Part shown: in pieces, positions 1-8,376 of the stretch
Position numbering within the stretch: the stretch's first letter is position 1
How the letters are laid out: the number at the start of each line of letters is the position of its first letter
Assembly (NCBI GenBank): GCA_029547705.1
Contig: JAKPOU010000050.1
Coordinates: forward strand, 1-64,000
Direction of reading: 5' to 3'
From: Bacteroidota bacterium
GTDB lineage: Bacteria > Bacteroidota > Bacteroidia > Bacteroidales > VadinHA17
DNA: 64,000 bases
Program-made: the position numbers and the translations under genes
Notes under the pieces: generated by a model
Told to the model about the DNA's origin: nothing
The model's input: the letters and a program-made list of their open reading frames with translations, nothing else
Database searches by the model: none

Positions 1-154
1 TTACTCATATCGGTCAGCCTTGCCATTCTTCACCTATGATGTTTAGGCTGGAACGTCGTTGTCAAGAGGGCTCCGCACCCGACCGTTGCCAGTCACGCAC
101 GCCTCTTTAGGCTACTATTGACGGAACAATAGGTTCAGACGCCATGCTGAACAA

Positions 155-538
155 TTACTTGTGCGACTTCTTGTCGCACTTACTAATAAAAAGATACTGA
201 AGCAGCGAATCAGCCAAATAATTACTTTTTAGGTTACCGCTGGAATCGATTTTTAATGATTTGTCACTGTTAGGAGAAAGGATACCCAGATGAAGATTAT
301 TATCAGAATTGCTTAAACTGGCAATGGAAACTACAATCGGTTCATTTATTTTTATCAATGTGTCAGATACAGTATAAGGTAAAATTACAATGGGGTCTTC
401 TGTAATTAAATCTCGTATCACAAGTGAATCACTTATTTTACTTTGATTTTCAATGAATATTCTGACTTCATTGTTATTAATGCAGCTTCCCAATACTATT
501 AGAATAGCAAGGTAGATAAGTTTTGAAAATTGCTTCAT
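155..538 (-). CDS. small hypothetical lipoprotein
   Basis: Predicted product is about 127 residues. I chose the ATG at 538 because it begins a clean lipoprotein signal (MKQFSKLIYLAILIVLGSC, lipidation Cys about residue 19); the longer frame adds a GC-rich leader that does not look like protein. The mature part is Asn/Ser/Ile-rich and probably beta-rich, with no catalytic motif I recognise. The frame is AT-rich, unlike the GC-rich spacer upstream of it. The next gene on the same strand is also a small lipoprotein. Function unknown; that it is an exported lipid-anchored protein is fairly likely. Confidence 0.6.
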   Translation of the reverse strand: MKQFSKLIYLAILIVLGSCINNNEVRIFIENQSKISDSLVIRDLITEDPIVILPYTVSDTLIKINEPIVVSIASLSNSDNNLHLGILSPNSDKSLKIDSSGNLKSNYLADSLLQYLFISKCDKKSHK

Positions 539-805
539 TGTTTTTGTTTTAATTGGCCACAACGGCTGGCGGTATGTTTTGTTTGCGTGCCCGACGCCAG
601 GAGGGCTGGCGTGGTTTTTGCCCATCGCGGCGCTTGCAGTAATCTGTCTTTTTGTTTTTCAGGTTATCGCGCCGCTGTCACAAGTTTGCTGGATGTTACA
701 AATCTATCCTTCTGCACATCGTGTTATAGACAGCGAGCAAAAACCATGACAAGCAAATGAAATATACCGACCTGTTATGCTTAGGCTTATTTATTATTCT
801 CAAGG
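539..805. other. GC-rich spacer between two small lipoprotein genes
   Basis: This stretch separates the two minus-strand lipoprotein genes and is visibly richer in G+C than either. It contains several short palindromic words, for example around 591-612 (gacgccaggagggctggcgt). The open frames across it have no protein-like composition. The sequence left of the first gene (positions 1-154) has a similar GC-rich, hairpin-prone character. I cannot name it; cassette-like recombination sites or a decayed element are possible. Confidence 0.3.
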
Positions 806-1309
806 CTAATGCCACTTATATTTTGTTTTCCCTAGTGGATCAATTTTAATCTTGTCTTTGAATAAATGAATTGAATTCCACCAATCATAATAGGCGCTGG
901 CAGCCTTTTTATGTGATTGGTCATCAAAAACTATCTGTAATTCAGGAGCATCTCTTAAGGCAAGAACAGGATTTTGTGAAGGGAATCTACCTATTAAAAA
1001 CTTACTATTGGTTTCAACTGCTCTTATGGATTCAACTGTCCACAAAACAAACATACCAAGTTTACATTCTTGTTGCCAGAAAGAGGAAATTGGATTACGG
1101 GGAAAGTTAGTGATGATTGTAGTTTCATTTCTGTATTCAAGTAAAGCAGATATGTCAGCGGTGTTAAATTCTGGTAAATCAAATGATTCATATGTGCCTG
1201 AAATTAACTGATCTATATATGTGTCTACATCAGGATTGTCTGTATGTTTTTCACATCCAAGCAGTCCAAATAATGTAACTAATATGAATGATCTGAGAAG
1301 TATCTTCAT
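806..1309 (-). CDS. DUF4943-like lipoprotein
   Basis: The 167-residue product starts with a lipoprotein signal (MKILLRSFILVTLFGLLGC, Cys about 19). The mature part has a compact conserved pattern: an acidic DLPEF segment near residue 45, LLEYRNET near 56, NFPRNPISSF near 68, then CKLGMFVLWTVESIRA and a C-terminal AYYDWWN. From memory this resembles the Bacteroidota DUF4943 family, which has no established function. It is probably a periplasm- or surface-anchored protein. The family call is from memory of sequence style, not from a search. Confidence 0.6.
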   Translation of the reverse strand: MKILLRSFILVTLFGLLGCEKHTDNPDVDTYIDQLISGTYESFDLPEFNTADISALLEYRNETTIITNFPRNPISSFWQQECKLGMFVLWTVESIRAVETNSKFLIGRFPSQNPVLALRDAPELQIVFDDQSHKKAASAYYDWWNSIHLFKDKIKIDPLGKTKYKWH

Positions 1310-1472
1310 GGGTTTAGTGGTTGGTTTATCAACTTATATGCTACAAAAACTGTTCCATTTGATTTATTAATTCTCTGGACGACTTAAGCTTAAGCATAAC
1401 TTACTTATTTGTATACCAAAGGTAAACAATAATTGCTGATTCAGGTGGTTATTGTGTGGCTGGGATAAATTT

Positions 1473-1622
1473 TTATATTTTGTACAGCCGGAAAATCAGA
1501 GGCTTATAGGCAGAACTGTAACCCTTGTCAACCACATGCCTGTAGATATTATCCACCACATGATCATTGTTTATCTCCCCGACTGGCCGCTTACCTGCCT
1601 CTTGCAGGAATAATCTGATCAT
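1473..1622 (-). pseudogene. possible gene remnant, 49 codons
   Basis: A short open frame reads MIRLFLQEAGKRPVGEINN at the start and ends in YKPLIFRLYKI before a TAA. Its composition looks protein-like, unlike the flanking DNA, but it is bounded upstream by an in-frame stop. It may be the 3' tail of a decayed gene or a small gene. I do not recognise the family. Confidence 0.25.
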
Positions 1623-1659
1623 ATGGGCATAGGTTCAGGTGGTACCACCTTAAGGTGCT

Positions 1660-1676
1660 AGAGGCGTAAGCCTCTT
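1660..1676 (+). terminator. intrinsic terminator split by IS21 insertion
   Basis: The stem AGAGGC (1660-1665), loop GTAA and stem GCCTCT (1670-1675) form a compact hairpin. Only one T follows before the insertion sequence begins at 1677. Removing the element and one copy of the CTCTT duplication joins this hairpin to TTTT at 4303-4306, restoring six Ts and so a textbook rho-independent terminator. The gene it once served is not clear. Confidence 0.55.
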
Positions 1677-1772
1677 TGTAATCGGGAAGCAAAAATGCAG
1701 TAAAATTGGGAAGTGCAATGCAGTAAAAATGGGAACAATGATACAGTAAAATCGGGAACAATTATGCAGTGA
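1677..1772 (+). repeat. IS21 left end with 23-bp iterons
   Basis: Three full iterons lie in tandem at 1696-1718, 1719-1741 and 1742-1764, each of the form T(G/A)CAGTAAAA(T/A)(T/C)GGGAA plus a variable tail. A partial fourth (TGCAGTGA) follows to 1772. Bases 1719-1772 match the reverse complement of 4201-4254 without a mismatch. Multiple terminal repeats of this kind are the known binding sites of IstA in IS21 elements. Confidence 0.85.
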
Positions 1773-1812
1773 TAAGTTATCTTGATTATTAACCTGTGCT
1801 ACCTTTCAGGAT

Positions 1813-3402
1813 TTGATAAAAAAGACTGAGATGGATGCACGCCAAAAACGACTTATCATTATGTATCATGAGATTCAAAGGCTCCGTAATGTTGAACATT
1901 TTTCCATTCAGCGCATTGCGGATAAATTAAAAATCAATTTCCGGACCGTTAGGAAGATCCTCCATATGACGGAAGAAGATTATGACAAATTTATAGAGAA
2001 GAAGTGGGCAAAAGGCCGCCTTCTGGATCCCTACCGTGATTTTATTATCAGCTACCTTCAGCAGTATCCGGATACTCCTTCGGCAGTCATGCATGACAGG
2101 CTTAAGGAGCGGTTTGATACACTACCTAGGGTTGATCCTAAAACAGTTTACAACTATGTGATGACGGTTCGCCGGGACCATAACATTCATATGGTCAGTT
2201 CCAGTGAAAGGCAGTACTCGGCAGTCCCGGATCTTCCTGCGGGCCACCTGGCCCAGGTTGACTTCGGAGAGAAGAAGCTCCGTCGAAGTACCGGTGAGTG
2301 GGTTAAGGTATACTTTTTCGTTATAGTTCTTTGTTACAGCCGTCACAAGTTTGTTCTGTTTCTTGACAGGCCCTTTACCTCTGACGATGCTGTTATAGCC
2401 CATGAGAAGGCATTCGAGTTTTTTGGTGGCATCCCCCGCGAGATAATCTATGATCAGGACAGCGTTTTTCTTCACCGTGAAAACGGCGGAGATTATCTTA
2501 TGACAGATGTTTTTCATCGCTACCAGGCCAGCCGGGGGTTTAAGGTTACCTTTTGCCGGGCTGGTGATCCCGAGAGTAAAGGTAAGGTTGAGAACTCGGT
2601 TAAGTTCGTCAAGCACAACTTTCTTTTTAATCGTACATTCATAAATCATAATATCCTTAATGATCAGGTCCTGGCCTGGCTTGAACGTACCGGTAATGGC
2701 ACGCTGCACAATACCACCCGTAAAGTGCCACAGGAGCAATGGCTTCTTGAGCGTCCCTTTCTGCGGCGCTGGATACCACTGCTTACAGCAGCAAGAACAA
2801 ATGGTCATAAGGTCATTAAAACAAATACTATAAAGTATCGGGGCAACAGTTACTCGCTTCCTTTCGGTACTTACCGCAACGATGAGTCAAGAGTATTTGT
2901 AACAGAAGAAGGTAATGAGTTGGTTATAAAAAATGCTGCAGGCAGCATAATAACGACTCATCTGATCCCGGATGGAGTAGGCCATAATATTATAAATACC
3001 AATCATCGCAGGGATACTTCCATTAAACTTGATGTTCTGCGTGGCAAGGTAAGGGAGTTTTTTGGCCACTCCGGTGAGATAGATACATTTATCGATAAGA
3101 TCAACAAGCTTTATCCCCGCTATGTCCGTGACCAGCTTACGGCGGTTCTTACTGCAGCAGAAAGAAGCGGGCAGCAACATGCAGGGATAGCCCTTGAGTT
3201 TTGTGTGCGTAACAGCCTGTTCAGCGCAAGTGATTTTAAATCGGTTCTCCAGGGCCAGAAGGCCGGCAGAACCCACCTCTCTACAGTGGCACGACCAGTC
3301 ATCAAGCCCCTGGGAGATGCCAGGACACAGTTGATAGTGAACATAGAACCCGAGCGGAGTGACATACGGGAGTATGAAGTGATTTTTAACCAAAGCCTTT
3401 GA
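1813..3402 (+). CDS. istA: IS21 family transposase IstA
   Basis: A 529-residue DDE transposase that cuts and joins the element ends, working with IstB. An N-terminal helix-turn-helix lies near residues 30-52 (FSIQRIADKLKINFRTVRKI). The rve-type core has the triad D150 (HLAQVDFGE), D214 (IIYDQDS) and E260 (SKGKVEN). The length is normal for IstA. The listed start is TTG at 1813, preceded by AGG; an ATG seven codons in, at 1831, is an alternative. istB follows after four bases, so the two are almost certainly co-translated. No disruption is visible. Confidence 0.95.
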   Translation: MIKKTEMDARQKRLIIMYHEIQRLRNVEHFSIQRIADKLKINFRTVRKILHMTEEDYDKFIEKKWAKGRLLDPYRDFIISYLQQYPDTPSAVMHDRLKERFDTLPRVDPKTVYNYVMTVRRDHNIHMVSSSERQYSAVPDLPAGHLAQVDFGEKKLRRSTGEWVKVYFFVIVLCYSRHKFVLFLDRPFTSDDAVIAHEKAFEFFGGIPREIIYDQDSVFLHRENGGDYLMTDVFHRYQASRGFKVTFCRAGDPESKGKVENSVKFVKHNFLFNRTFINHNILNDQVLAWLERTGNGTLHNTTRKVPQEQWLLERPFLRRWIPLLTAARTNGHKVIKTNTIKYRGNSYSLPFGTYRNDESRVFVTEEGNELVIKNAAGSIITTHLIPDGVGHNIINTNHRRDTSIKLDVLRGKVREFFGHSGEIDTFIDKINKLYPRYVRDQLTAVLTAAERSGQQHAGIALEFCVRNSLFSASDFKSVLQGQKAGRTHLSTVARPVIKPLGDARTQLIVNIEPERSDIREYEVIFNQSL

Positions 3403-3406
3403 TGCC

Positions 3407-4153
3407 ATGAGTCAGTACATACCACTTATCAGGCGTCAGGCCTCGCGCCTTCGCCTTTCGGGTATCGGCGGGAACATACCCAACCTCATCCGGGAGGCAG
3501 AGCAAAACTCTCCGAGTTATGATGAGTTCACACATAGTCTGTTCGCTTTTGAGATAAAAGGCAGAGAAGCCAAACAGCTGATGATGAGGACGAAGCTTGC
3601 AAGACTACCATTAAATCATGATCTTGACAGCTATGACTTTAATTTTTCCTCCGGACTATCGGCCTCACAGCTAAATCAACTCCGTGAGCTCAATTGGCTG
3701 GATCAGTGTTACAATATTATGTTTAGCGGACCATCGGGAACAGGCAAAACATACATCTCTGCCGGTCTGTGCTACGATGCCCTGCAGCGTGGATACAAAG
3801 CATACTTCCGTGGCATGAACGATATACTGGCCACCCTCAGGCTGAAGGAACTTACACCTACTGCCGGCAAGGAGTTTAAAAGACTCTCAGAAGCTCAGCT
3901 TATTGTTATTGATGATGTTATGACACTGCCTCTTGGAAGGGAAGATGGCAACAGGTTCTTTGTATTCTTAAATCAAATCTACGAGACAACTTCTTTCATA
4001 ATCACAACCAACAAATCACCGGCTGAGTGGGCAAGATCAGTAGATGACGAGACCCTGGCAACAGCGCTGCTTGACAGATTGCTTTACAAGTGCCAGTTAA
4101 TCCAACTTCAGGGCAAGAGTTACAGAATGCAAAACAGAAAGACAATTTTTTAA
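3407..4153 (+). CDS. istB: IS21 helper ATPase IstB
   Basis: A 248-residue AAA+ ATPase that helps IstA choose and engage target DNA. Walker A is GPSGTGKT at residues 108-115 and Walker B is LIVIDDV near 165-171. An arginine-rich sensor region (LLDRLLYKCQLIQL) lies near the C-terminus. The length is normal for the family. It starts four bases after the istA stop. A longer open frame that overlaps its 3' end in another frame runs through the terminal repeats and is not a gene. Confidence 0.95.
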   Translation: MSQYIPLIRRQASRLRLSGIGGNIPNLIREAEQNSPSYDEFTHSLFAFEIKGREAKQLMMRTKLARLPLNHDLDSYDFNFSSGLSASQLNQLRELNWLDQCYNIMFSGPSGTGKTYISAGLCYDALQRGYKAYFRGMNDILATLRLKELTPTAGKEFKRLSEAQLIVIDDVMTLPLGREDGNRFFVFLNQIYETTSFIITTNKSPAEWARSVDDETLATALLDRLLYKCQLIQLQGKSYRMQNRKTIF

Positions 4154-4200
4154 ACATTGATGAAAACTTGCAAGAAAATAGGCATACTTTTACACCAGAG

Positions 4201-4297
4201 TCACTGCATAATTGTTCCCGATTTTACTGTATCATTGTTCCCATTTTTACTGCACTTCATTTTCCCGAAATCACTGTATTTCTTTTTCCTGTTTACA
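4201..4297 (-). repeat. IS21 right end with 23-bp iterons
   Basis: Reading inward from 4297 on the minus strand, the end begins TGTAAACAGG, passes a diverged outer iteron (about 4255-4278), then two full iterons and a partial copy. Bases 4201-4254 are the exact inverted copy of 1719-1772. The outermost part differs from the left end at several positions and by one base in length, so only the inner iterons are kept identical. Confidence 0.85.
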
Positions 4298-4628
4298 CTC
4301 TTTTTTCATTATATGGCTTCCTGATCCTGAAATCTGAGCTGATTATCACGATTATTTCAGAGAAACCGCCATCCGGTTCAGGACTTTTACAAAAATTCCC
4401 GGCAGCTGCCGCCAGGCGCAGGTTTTTCGAATTTTTCTAGCCTTTATCGTCCGGTGTTGCTTTGATCTGTGTAAGATACAGAGAAACAGCTGATTAATAA
4501 TTTAATTATCACAATGATTTTCGAACGCTCTTTCAGTATCCGGAAATATTTTGTTGTAATCTGAAATATAATTTCTACTTTAGGCAACTTTAAATTCATT
4601 TGAAAATTTATATAACAAATTTAACTCT
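4298..4628. other. intergenic region after IS21 with likely promoter
   Basis: This stretch carries the right-hand target duplication (4298-4302), the displaced T-tract of the terminator (4303-4306) and AT-rich DNA with no open frame of protein-like composition. Its 3' part holds a promoter-like pair serving the acyl-activating enzyme gene. Confidence 0.5.
4554..4583 (+). promoter_or_regulatory. Bacteroidota-type promoter for the acyl-activating enzyme
   Basis: TTG at 4554-4556 is followed after 19 bases by TACTTTAG at 4576-4583, one mismatch from the Bacteroidota -7 consensus TAnnTTTG. The spacing is right for the family's primary sigma factor. It predicts a leader of about 40 bases before the ATG at 4629. 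Confidence 0.4.
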
Positions 4629-6161
4629 ATGTTACTTCATCAGCAGTTTGTCCGGATGGCAAAGAAATTCTCATCCAAAATTGCCATAAAAGACAGGACG
4701 ACCAACCAGTCACTTACCTTTTCAAAGGCATTGATCGGAGCTCTGATCCTGACTTCAAAGTTTAAGAAATATGATAAGGGATTTATCGGTATTATGATAC
4801 CGACTTCCGCGGGCTGTGCCCTGGCATCCGTTGCAGCTCTTATGAGCGGCAGGATCCCTGTTATGATTAATTATTCAACAGGGGCTGAAGCCAACGCCAG
4901 GTATGCCCAGAAAAAATGCAGGTTTAATACAATCATTGCCTCAAAAGCCCTGCTGGACAAGATTGGCTGTCCGGTAATCGAGGGAATGGTTATGATTGAG
5001 GATCTGATGAAGGGTGTTACTACTGCCGACAAGCTTAAGGCTGCTCTTAAATCAATGCTCCCCGTAAAATTGCTGCTGAACACTATACATAAAGGGGCTG
5101 AAGATGATTATGTTGTCATGCTTTTTACCAGCGGAAGCGAAAAAGACCCGAAGGCTGTTCCGCTTACTCACAGGAATATAGTTTCAAATATCGAGAGCTT
5201 CACCAAGGTTATCTCCATAACCTCATCAGATATCATCCTTTCAAACCTGGTCTTCTACCATGTCTTCGGACTGACAGTGGATCTGTGGGTTCCTCTCTAT
5301 CTTGGCATGACCATGATTACCTATGCCAATCCACTTGATTTTCAGACAATAAGCAATATAGCCCGAGAGGAAAGGCCGACACTGATGGTTGGAACTCCCA
5401 GCTTTTTCTGGGGATATCTTCAGAAATCCGAGCCCGGTGATTACAAGTCTTTCAGGCTGATGGTTTCGGGTGCCGACAAATGTCCGGATGCATTGCGGGG
5501 GGAATTCAAAAAGAAACATGGTGTTACTTTGCTGGAAGGTTACGGAACCACGGAAACTTCTCCTGTCATATCAGTCAATTCCCATGAATTCAATCGTCCC
5601 GGCAGCACCGGCAGGGTTATTCCCGGCCTTCAGGTAAGAATTGAGAATTTTGAAACCGGGGAGGACTGCAAGACGGGTGAGGTTGGAAAAATAATGGTAA
5701 AGGGCGATTCAGTGATGAAGGGATATTTTGAGGATCCTGAACAGACTGCAGAGGTATTGAAGGACGGATGGTACAATACCGGCGATATGGGATTCCTCGA
5801 TGGAGAAGGCTATTTATGGCATGCCGGACGCTTCAAGAGATTTACAAAGATCGGCGGGGAAATGGTTTCCCTTGTAAAAGTGGAGGGGGTTCTCGAAAAA
5901 CTGCTTCCGGAAGGCGTAAAATGTTGTGTTGTTGAGATTTCCGATGAAAAGAAGGGTTCCTACATTGTTGCCGCGGTGTCTGCCGGGATTAACAAGACAG
6001 AAATACTCCGGAAGATGATGAAGGAACTGCCGATTATTTCACTGCCCAGGCAATTTGTTGTTATAGAGGAACTGCCGATGATGGGAACCGGAAAAATAGA
6101 TTTCCGCAGGGTAACGCAGATGGTCGGGGAGATGGAGGAAGTAACCGGCGACGCCAGGTAG
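4629..6161 (+). CDS. AMP-dependent acyl-CoA/acyl-ACP synthetase
   Basis: A 510-residue member of the ANL adenylating superfamily. It activates a carboxylic acid, probably a fatty acid, to an acyl-adenylate and transfers it to CoA or acyl-carrier protein. The P-loop LFTSGSEKDPKAV is near residue 167, the YGTTETSP motif lies mid-protein, GWYNTGD follows, and the C-terminal catalytic lysine is in GTGKIDFRR near residue 489. The TSGSEKDPKAVPLTH and YGTTETSPVISVN segments resemble the C-terminal half of Aas (2-acylglycerophosphoethanolamine acyltransferase/acyl-ACP synthetase), but the acyltransferase half is absent. No membrane segment or signal peptide is clear. It appears monocistronic and convergent with the cupin gene. 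Confidence 0.85.
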   Translation: MLLHQQFVRMAKKFSSKIAIKDRTTNQSLTFSKALIGALILTSKFKKYDKGFIGIMIPTSAGCALASVAALMSGRIPVMINYSTGAEANARYAQKKCRFNTIIASKALLDKIGCPVIEGMVMIEDLMKGVTTADKLKAALKSMLPVKLLLNTIHKGAEDDYVVMLFTSGSEKDPKAVPLTHRNIVSNIESFTKVISITSSDIILSNLVFYHVFGLTVDLWVPLYLGMTMITYANPLDFQTISNIAREERPTLMVGTPSFFWGYLQKSEPGDYKSFRLMVSGADKCPDALRGEFKKKHGVTLLEGYGTTETSPVISVNSHEFNRPGSTGRVIPGLQVRIENFETGEDCKTGEVGKIMVKGDSVMKGYFEDPEQTAEVLKDGWYNTGDMGFLDGEGYLWHAGRFKRFTKIGGEMVSLVKVEGVLEKLLPEGVKCCVVEISDEKKGSYIVAAVSAGINKTEILRKMMKELPIISLPRQFVVIEELPMMGTGKIDFRRVTQMVGEMEEVTGDAR

Positions 6162-6194
6162 GTACAGCTGCCGGCAGCTATACCGTTACGGATC

Positions 6195-6545
6195 CTATTC
6201 AAACTCCTTCGGTACTCCGCAGATTATCCTGAATAAGCTGTCGGGCGAAGTGTTCCTGTACTGGTGTTTTTCGTCCGGGCTGACAAGGGCGAAATCGCCT
6301 GTCTTCATAGGATGTTCTTCCCCTTCCGGATCAACAAGGACACCCTGTCCTTCAATGACATAATTCATATGTTCATAGGGATGGCTGTGATATGGAGTAT
6401 TTCCGCCCGGTTCGATTGTGAAAACCCTGAGGGAATACAGCGGTGCACCATCCATGCTTCCGAGGGGCAGCTGTTTCCAGGCACCGGAAGCGCCTTTCAT
6501 TTGTACCTGCATTTTATCAACCTGGTCAAGAGAAATAATTTTCAT
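6195..6545 (-). CDS. small cupin-domain protein
   Basis: A 116-residue single-domain cupin. The metal-binding first motif is PYHSHPYEHMNYVIEGQG (His-His-Glu-His type), followed by GDFALVSPDEKHQYRN as the second motif with its His. Proteins of this size are often isomerases, dioxygenase-like or sugar/small-molecule sensors; the sequence does not say which. It lies 21 bp downstream of the DUF1846 gene on the same strand, so the two are probably co-transcribed. No signal peptide is seen, so it should be cytoplasmic. Confidence 0.85.
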   Translation of the reverse strand: MKIISLDQVDKMQVQMKGASGAWKQLPLGSMDGAPLYSLRVFTIEPGGNTPYHSHPYEHMNYVIEGQGVLVDPEGEEHPMKTGDFALVSPDEKHQYRNTSPDSLFRIICGVPKEFE

Positions 6546-6566
6546 AGCTGTTTTTTTTATTTGTTC

Positions 6567-8093
6567 TTATGCACTGATGAAAAGGCTTTTGCTTGAATAA
6601 ACCGGATCACAGGTAAGGTTGACCCTTAGCTTTCTCCATCCGGCCTCGTCGCCCGGAGTGGGGATATGGGTGAGATGCACCTCACAGTCACGGAGGAGTT
6701 TCAGGTTTTCAAGTGCCATTTTTGCTGCCGGATTTGACAAAGCACTTATTCCAAGTACAATCAGCGTTTCATCAACATCCAGGCTGACCATTTTGCCATG
6801 AAGGATGTTTTTCTTCAGATGAGTGACGGAATCGATTATATTTTCAGGTAAAAGATACATTTTATCCGGCAGGCCGGCGAGATATTTTGCGGCATTCAGC
6901 ACAAGGCTTGATGAGGCCTGCATCAGGGGGGAGTTTTTCCCCGTAATGATAGTCCCGTCGTGTAATTCTATGGCTGCTCCTGAAAAGATTCCTTCATTTC
7001 CCTTTCCGCATTTTTCAGCATCCCTGGCAGCTTTCCTTGCGGGCTCAACAACATTTCTGTCCTCTTCCCTCACCCCGACCTTGTCCATTATCAGGACAAT
7101 ACGGTCCATGGCCTCCTTTTCCGACAACCCGGCAGCATATTCAACCGAACATCTGAAAAATCTTCTGATTATTTCCTGGCGGGAAGCTTCCCTGATTATA
7201 CTGTCCTTAATGATGCCCGCACTTGCCCTGTTCACTCCCATGTCGGTGGGCGACTGATACATGGATTCTCCGCCTGTGATCTTTTCAATGATCTTTTTAA
7301 GAAGATGGAATGCTTCCAGGTCACGGGTATAATTCACACTTTTTATATTGTAGGCCTTCATATGGTAATCATCCAGGAGCACCCTGTCTTCCTGATCGGC
7401 AGTTGCAGCTTCATAGGCGAGATTGACCGGATGATCGGCCGGAAGATCCCACACCGGAAATGTCTCAAATTTTGCATAGCCTGCCTTGATTCCCTTCCTG
7501 TAATCATGGTAAAGGTTGCAGAGACAGGTTGCCAGTTTACCGCTGCCCGGTCCCGGTCCGGTGACAATTACGATGGGGCGGGTGGTTTTTATCTGTTCAT
7601 TGGCTCCGTATCCGTCATCGCTTACTATAAGATCAACATCTGTGGGGTAACCTTTTGTGGGATAATGCAGATAAACCTTTACACCCCTGTGTTGCAGCTT
7701 GTTCCTGAAAATCTTCGCATGAGGCTGATTCTGGTACCTGGTGATGACAACAGCTGCGATATCAATGCCCCATTCCCTGAAATCGTCAATGGTCTTGAGA
7801 GCATCAACATCATAAGTGATTCCGAAATCCGCCCTGACTTTTTTTCTTTCAATTGCTCCGGCATGAATACAAAGAATTACATCAATCTTGTCCTTCAGCA
7901 TCTGCAGAAGCCTCATCTTTACGTTCGGATCAAAACCCGGAAGAACCCTGGCGGCATGATAATCATAAAGTATCTTGCCTCCGAACTCCAGATAGAGTTT
8001 CTGATGGAAACGGTTTACCCGCTCAAGAATGGCAGATGTCTGTTCTTCAAGATATTTATCATTATCAAACCCTATCTGATCTAAAATCACCAT
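6567..8093 (-). CDS. UPF0371/DUF1846 family protein
   Basis: A 508-residue cytoplasmic protein matching the DUF1846 (UPF0371) family from end to end. Typical segments are the N-terminal MVILDQIGFDNDKYLEEQT, the phosphate-loop-like VTGPGPGSGKLATCLCN near residue 185, KFETFPVWDLPADHPVNLAYEAATAD, and the C-terminal GISALSNPAAKMALENL. The family has a solved structure with a bound-anion-type loop, but its reaction is not established to my knowledge. The length is usual for the family. The GSGK motif suggests nucleotide or phosphate binding. A cupin gene follows 21 bp downstream. Confidence 0.85.
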   Translation of the reverse strand: MVILDQIGFDNDKYLEEQTSAILERVNRFHQKLYLEFGGKILYDYHAARVLPGFDPNVKMRLLQMLKDKIDVILCIHAGAIERKKVRADFGITYDVDALKTIDDFREWGIDIAAVVITRYQNQPHAKIFRNKLQHRGVKVYLHYPTKGYPTDVDLIVSDDGYGANEQIKTTRPIVIVTGPGPGSGKLATCLCNLYHDYRKGIKAGYAKFETFPVWDLPADHPVNLAYEAATADQEDRVLLDDYHMKAYNIKSVNYTRDLEAFHLLKKIIEKITGGESMYQSPTDMGVNRASAGIIKDSIIREASRQEIIRRFFRCSVEYAAGLSEKEAMDRIVLIMDKVGVREEDRNVVEPARKAARDAEKCGKGNEGIFSGAAIELHDGTIITGKNSPLMQASSSLVLNAAKYLAGLPDKMYLLPENIIDSVTHLKKNILHGKMVSLDVDETLIVLGISALSNPAAKMALENLKLLRDCEVHLTHIPTPGDEAGWRKLRVNLTCDPVYSSKSLFISA

Positions 8094-8223
8094 TTTAATT
8101 CCCTTTAAAAATCATTCTTCCCCGGTCCGGATCAGAACTTCAATATTAATGATTTTTTCAGTTCACAAAATAATCTTTATTCCTTATGAACTCATTTTTG
8201 ATCATTATATACTGACTTAATGA

Positions 8224-8231
8224 TATATTTG
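8224..8231 (+). promoter_or_regulatory. candidate -7 element upstream of the ceramidase-like gene
   Basis: TATATTTG at 8224-8231 matches the Bacteroidota -7 consensus exactly. The nearest TTG is at 8198-8200, giving a 23-base spacer, longer than the usual 19-21. The leader to the ATG at 8377 would be about 140 bases. The rest of the divergent 8094-8376 region shows nothing further that I recognise. Confidence 0.3.
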
Positions 8232-8376
8232 TATCAGGGATTAATTTTCCGGTAACTCATATTCCGGAGGCCTGATCGGGACTAAATCATTTGGGTCTGC
8301 AAGGACAGATGCGGATGCCATGGAATTGATGAGGCGGAGTAAAGTAAAAAAAAATTGAATTTTTTAATCGCAAATT

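Larger units (their letters stand above)
1310..1676. other. intergenic region before the IS21 element
   Basis: No complete gene is visible here. It holds the upstream region of the minus-strand lipoprotein gene, a possible 49-codon remnant on the minus strand (1473-1622), a 14-bp perfect palindrome AGGTGGTACCACCT at 1637-1650, and an intrinsic terminator hairpin at 1660-1675 that abuts the insertion sequence. Confidence 0.5.
1677..4297 (+). mobile_element. intact IS21-family insertion sequence, 2621 bp
   Basis: The element begins TGTAATCGGG and ends with the matching inverted CCTGTTTACA, so it has TG...CA ends. It is flanked by identical 5-bp duplications, CTCTT at 1672-1676 and at 4298-4302. 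It carries istA and istB in the usual order, four bases apart. Both ends carry iterated 23-bp transposase-binding-like units, and the inner 54 bp of each end are identical in inverted orientation. Both frames are open and all catalytic motifs are present, so it looks recently active. The short direct duplication fits the IS21 family. Confidence 0.93.

Noticed and set aside
530-760. 76-residue plus-strand frame in the left spacer
   Set aside because: Rich in Cys, Arg and Phe in a random pattern, overlapping the start of the lipoprotein gene; no support as a protein.
2122-3425. Long minus-strand open frames under istA
   Set aside because: They are antisense to a transposase with all catalytic motifs, and their translations have no recognisable domain or start context.
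4090-4440. 116-residue plus-strand frame overlapping the istB end
   Set aside because: It reads through the terminal repeats and the target duplication; composition is low-complexity and it would require transposon DNA to be coding.
6166-6179. Terminator between the acyl-activating enzyme and cupin genes
   Set aside because: AGCTGCCGGCAGCT is a perfect palindrome between convergent stops but has no loop and no T-tract on either strand.
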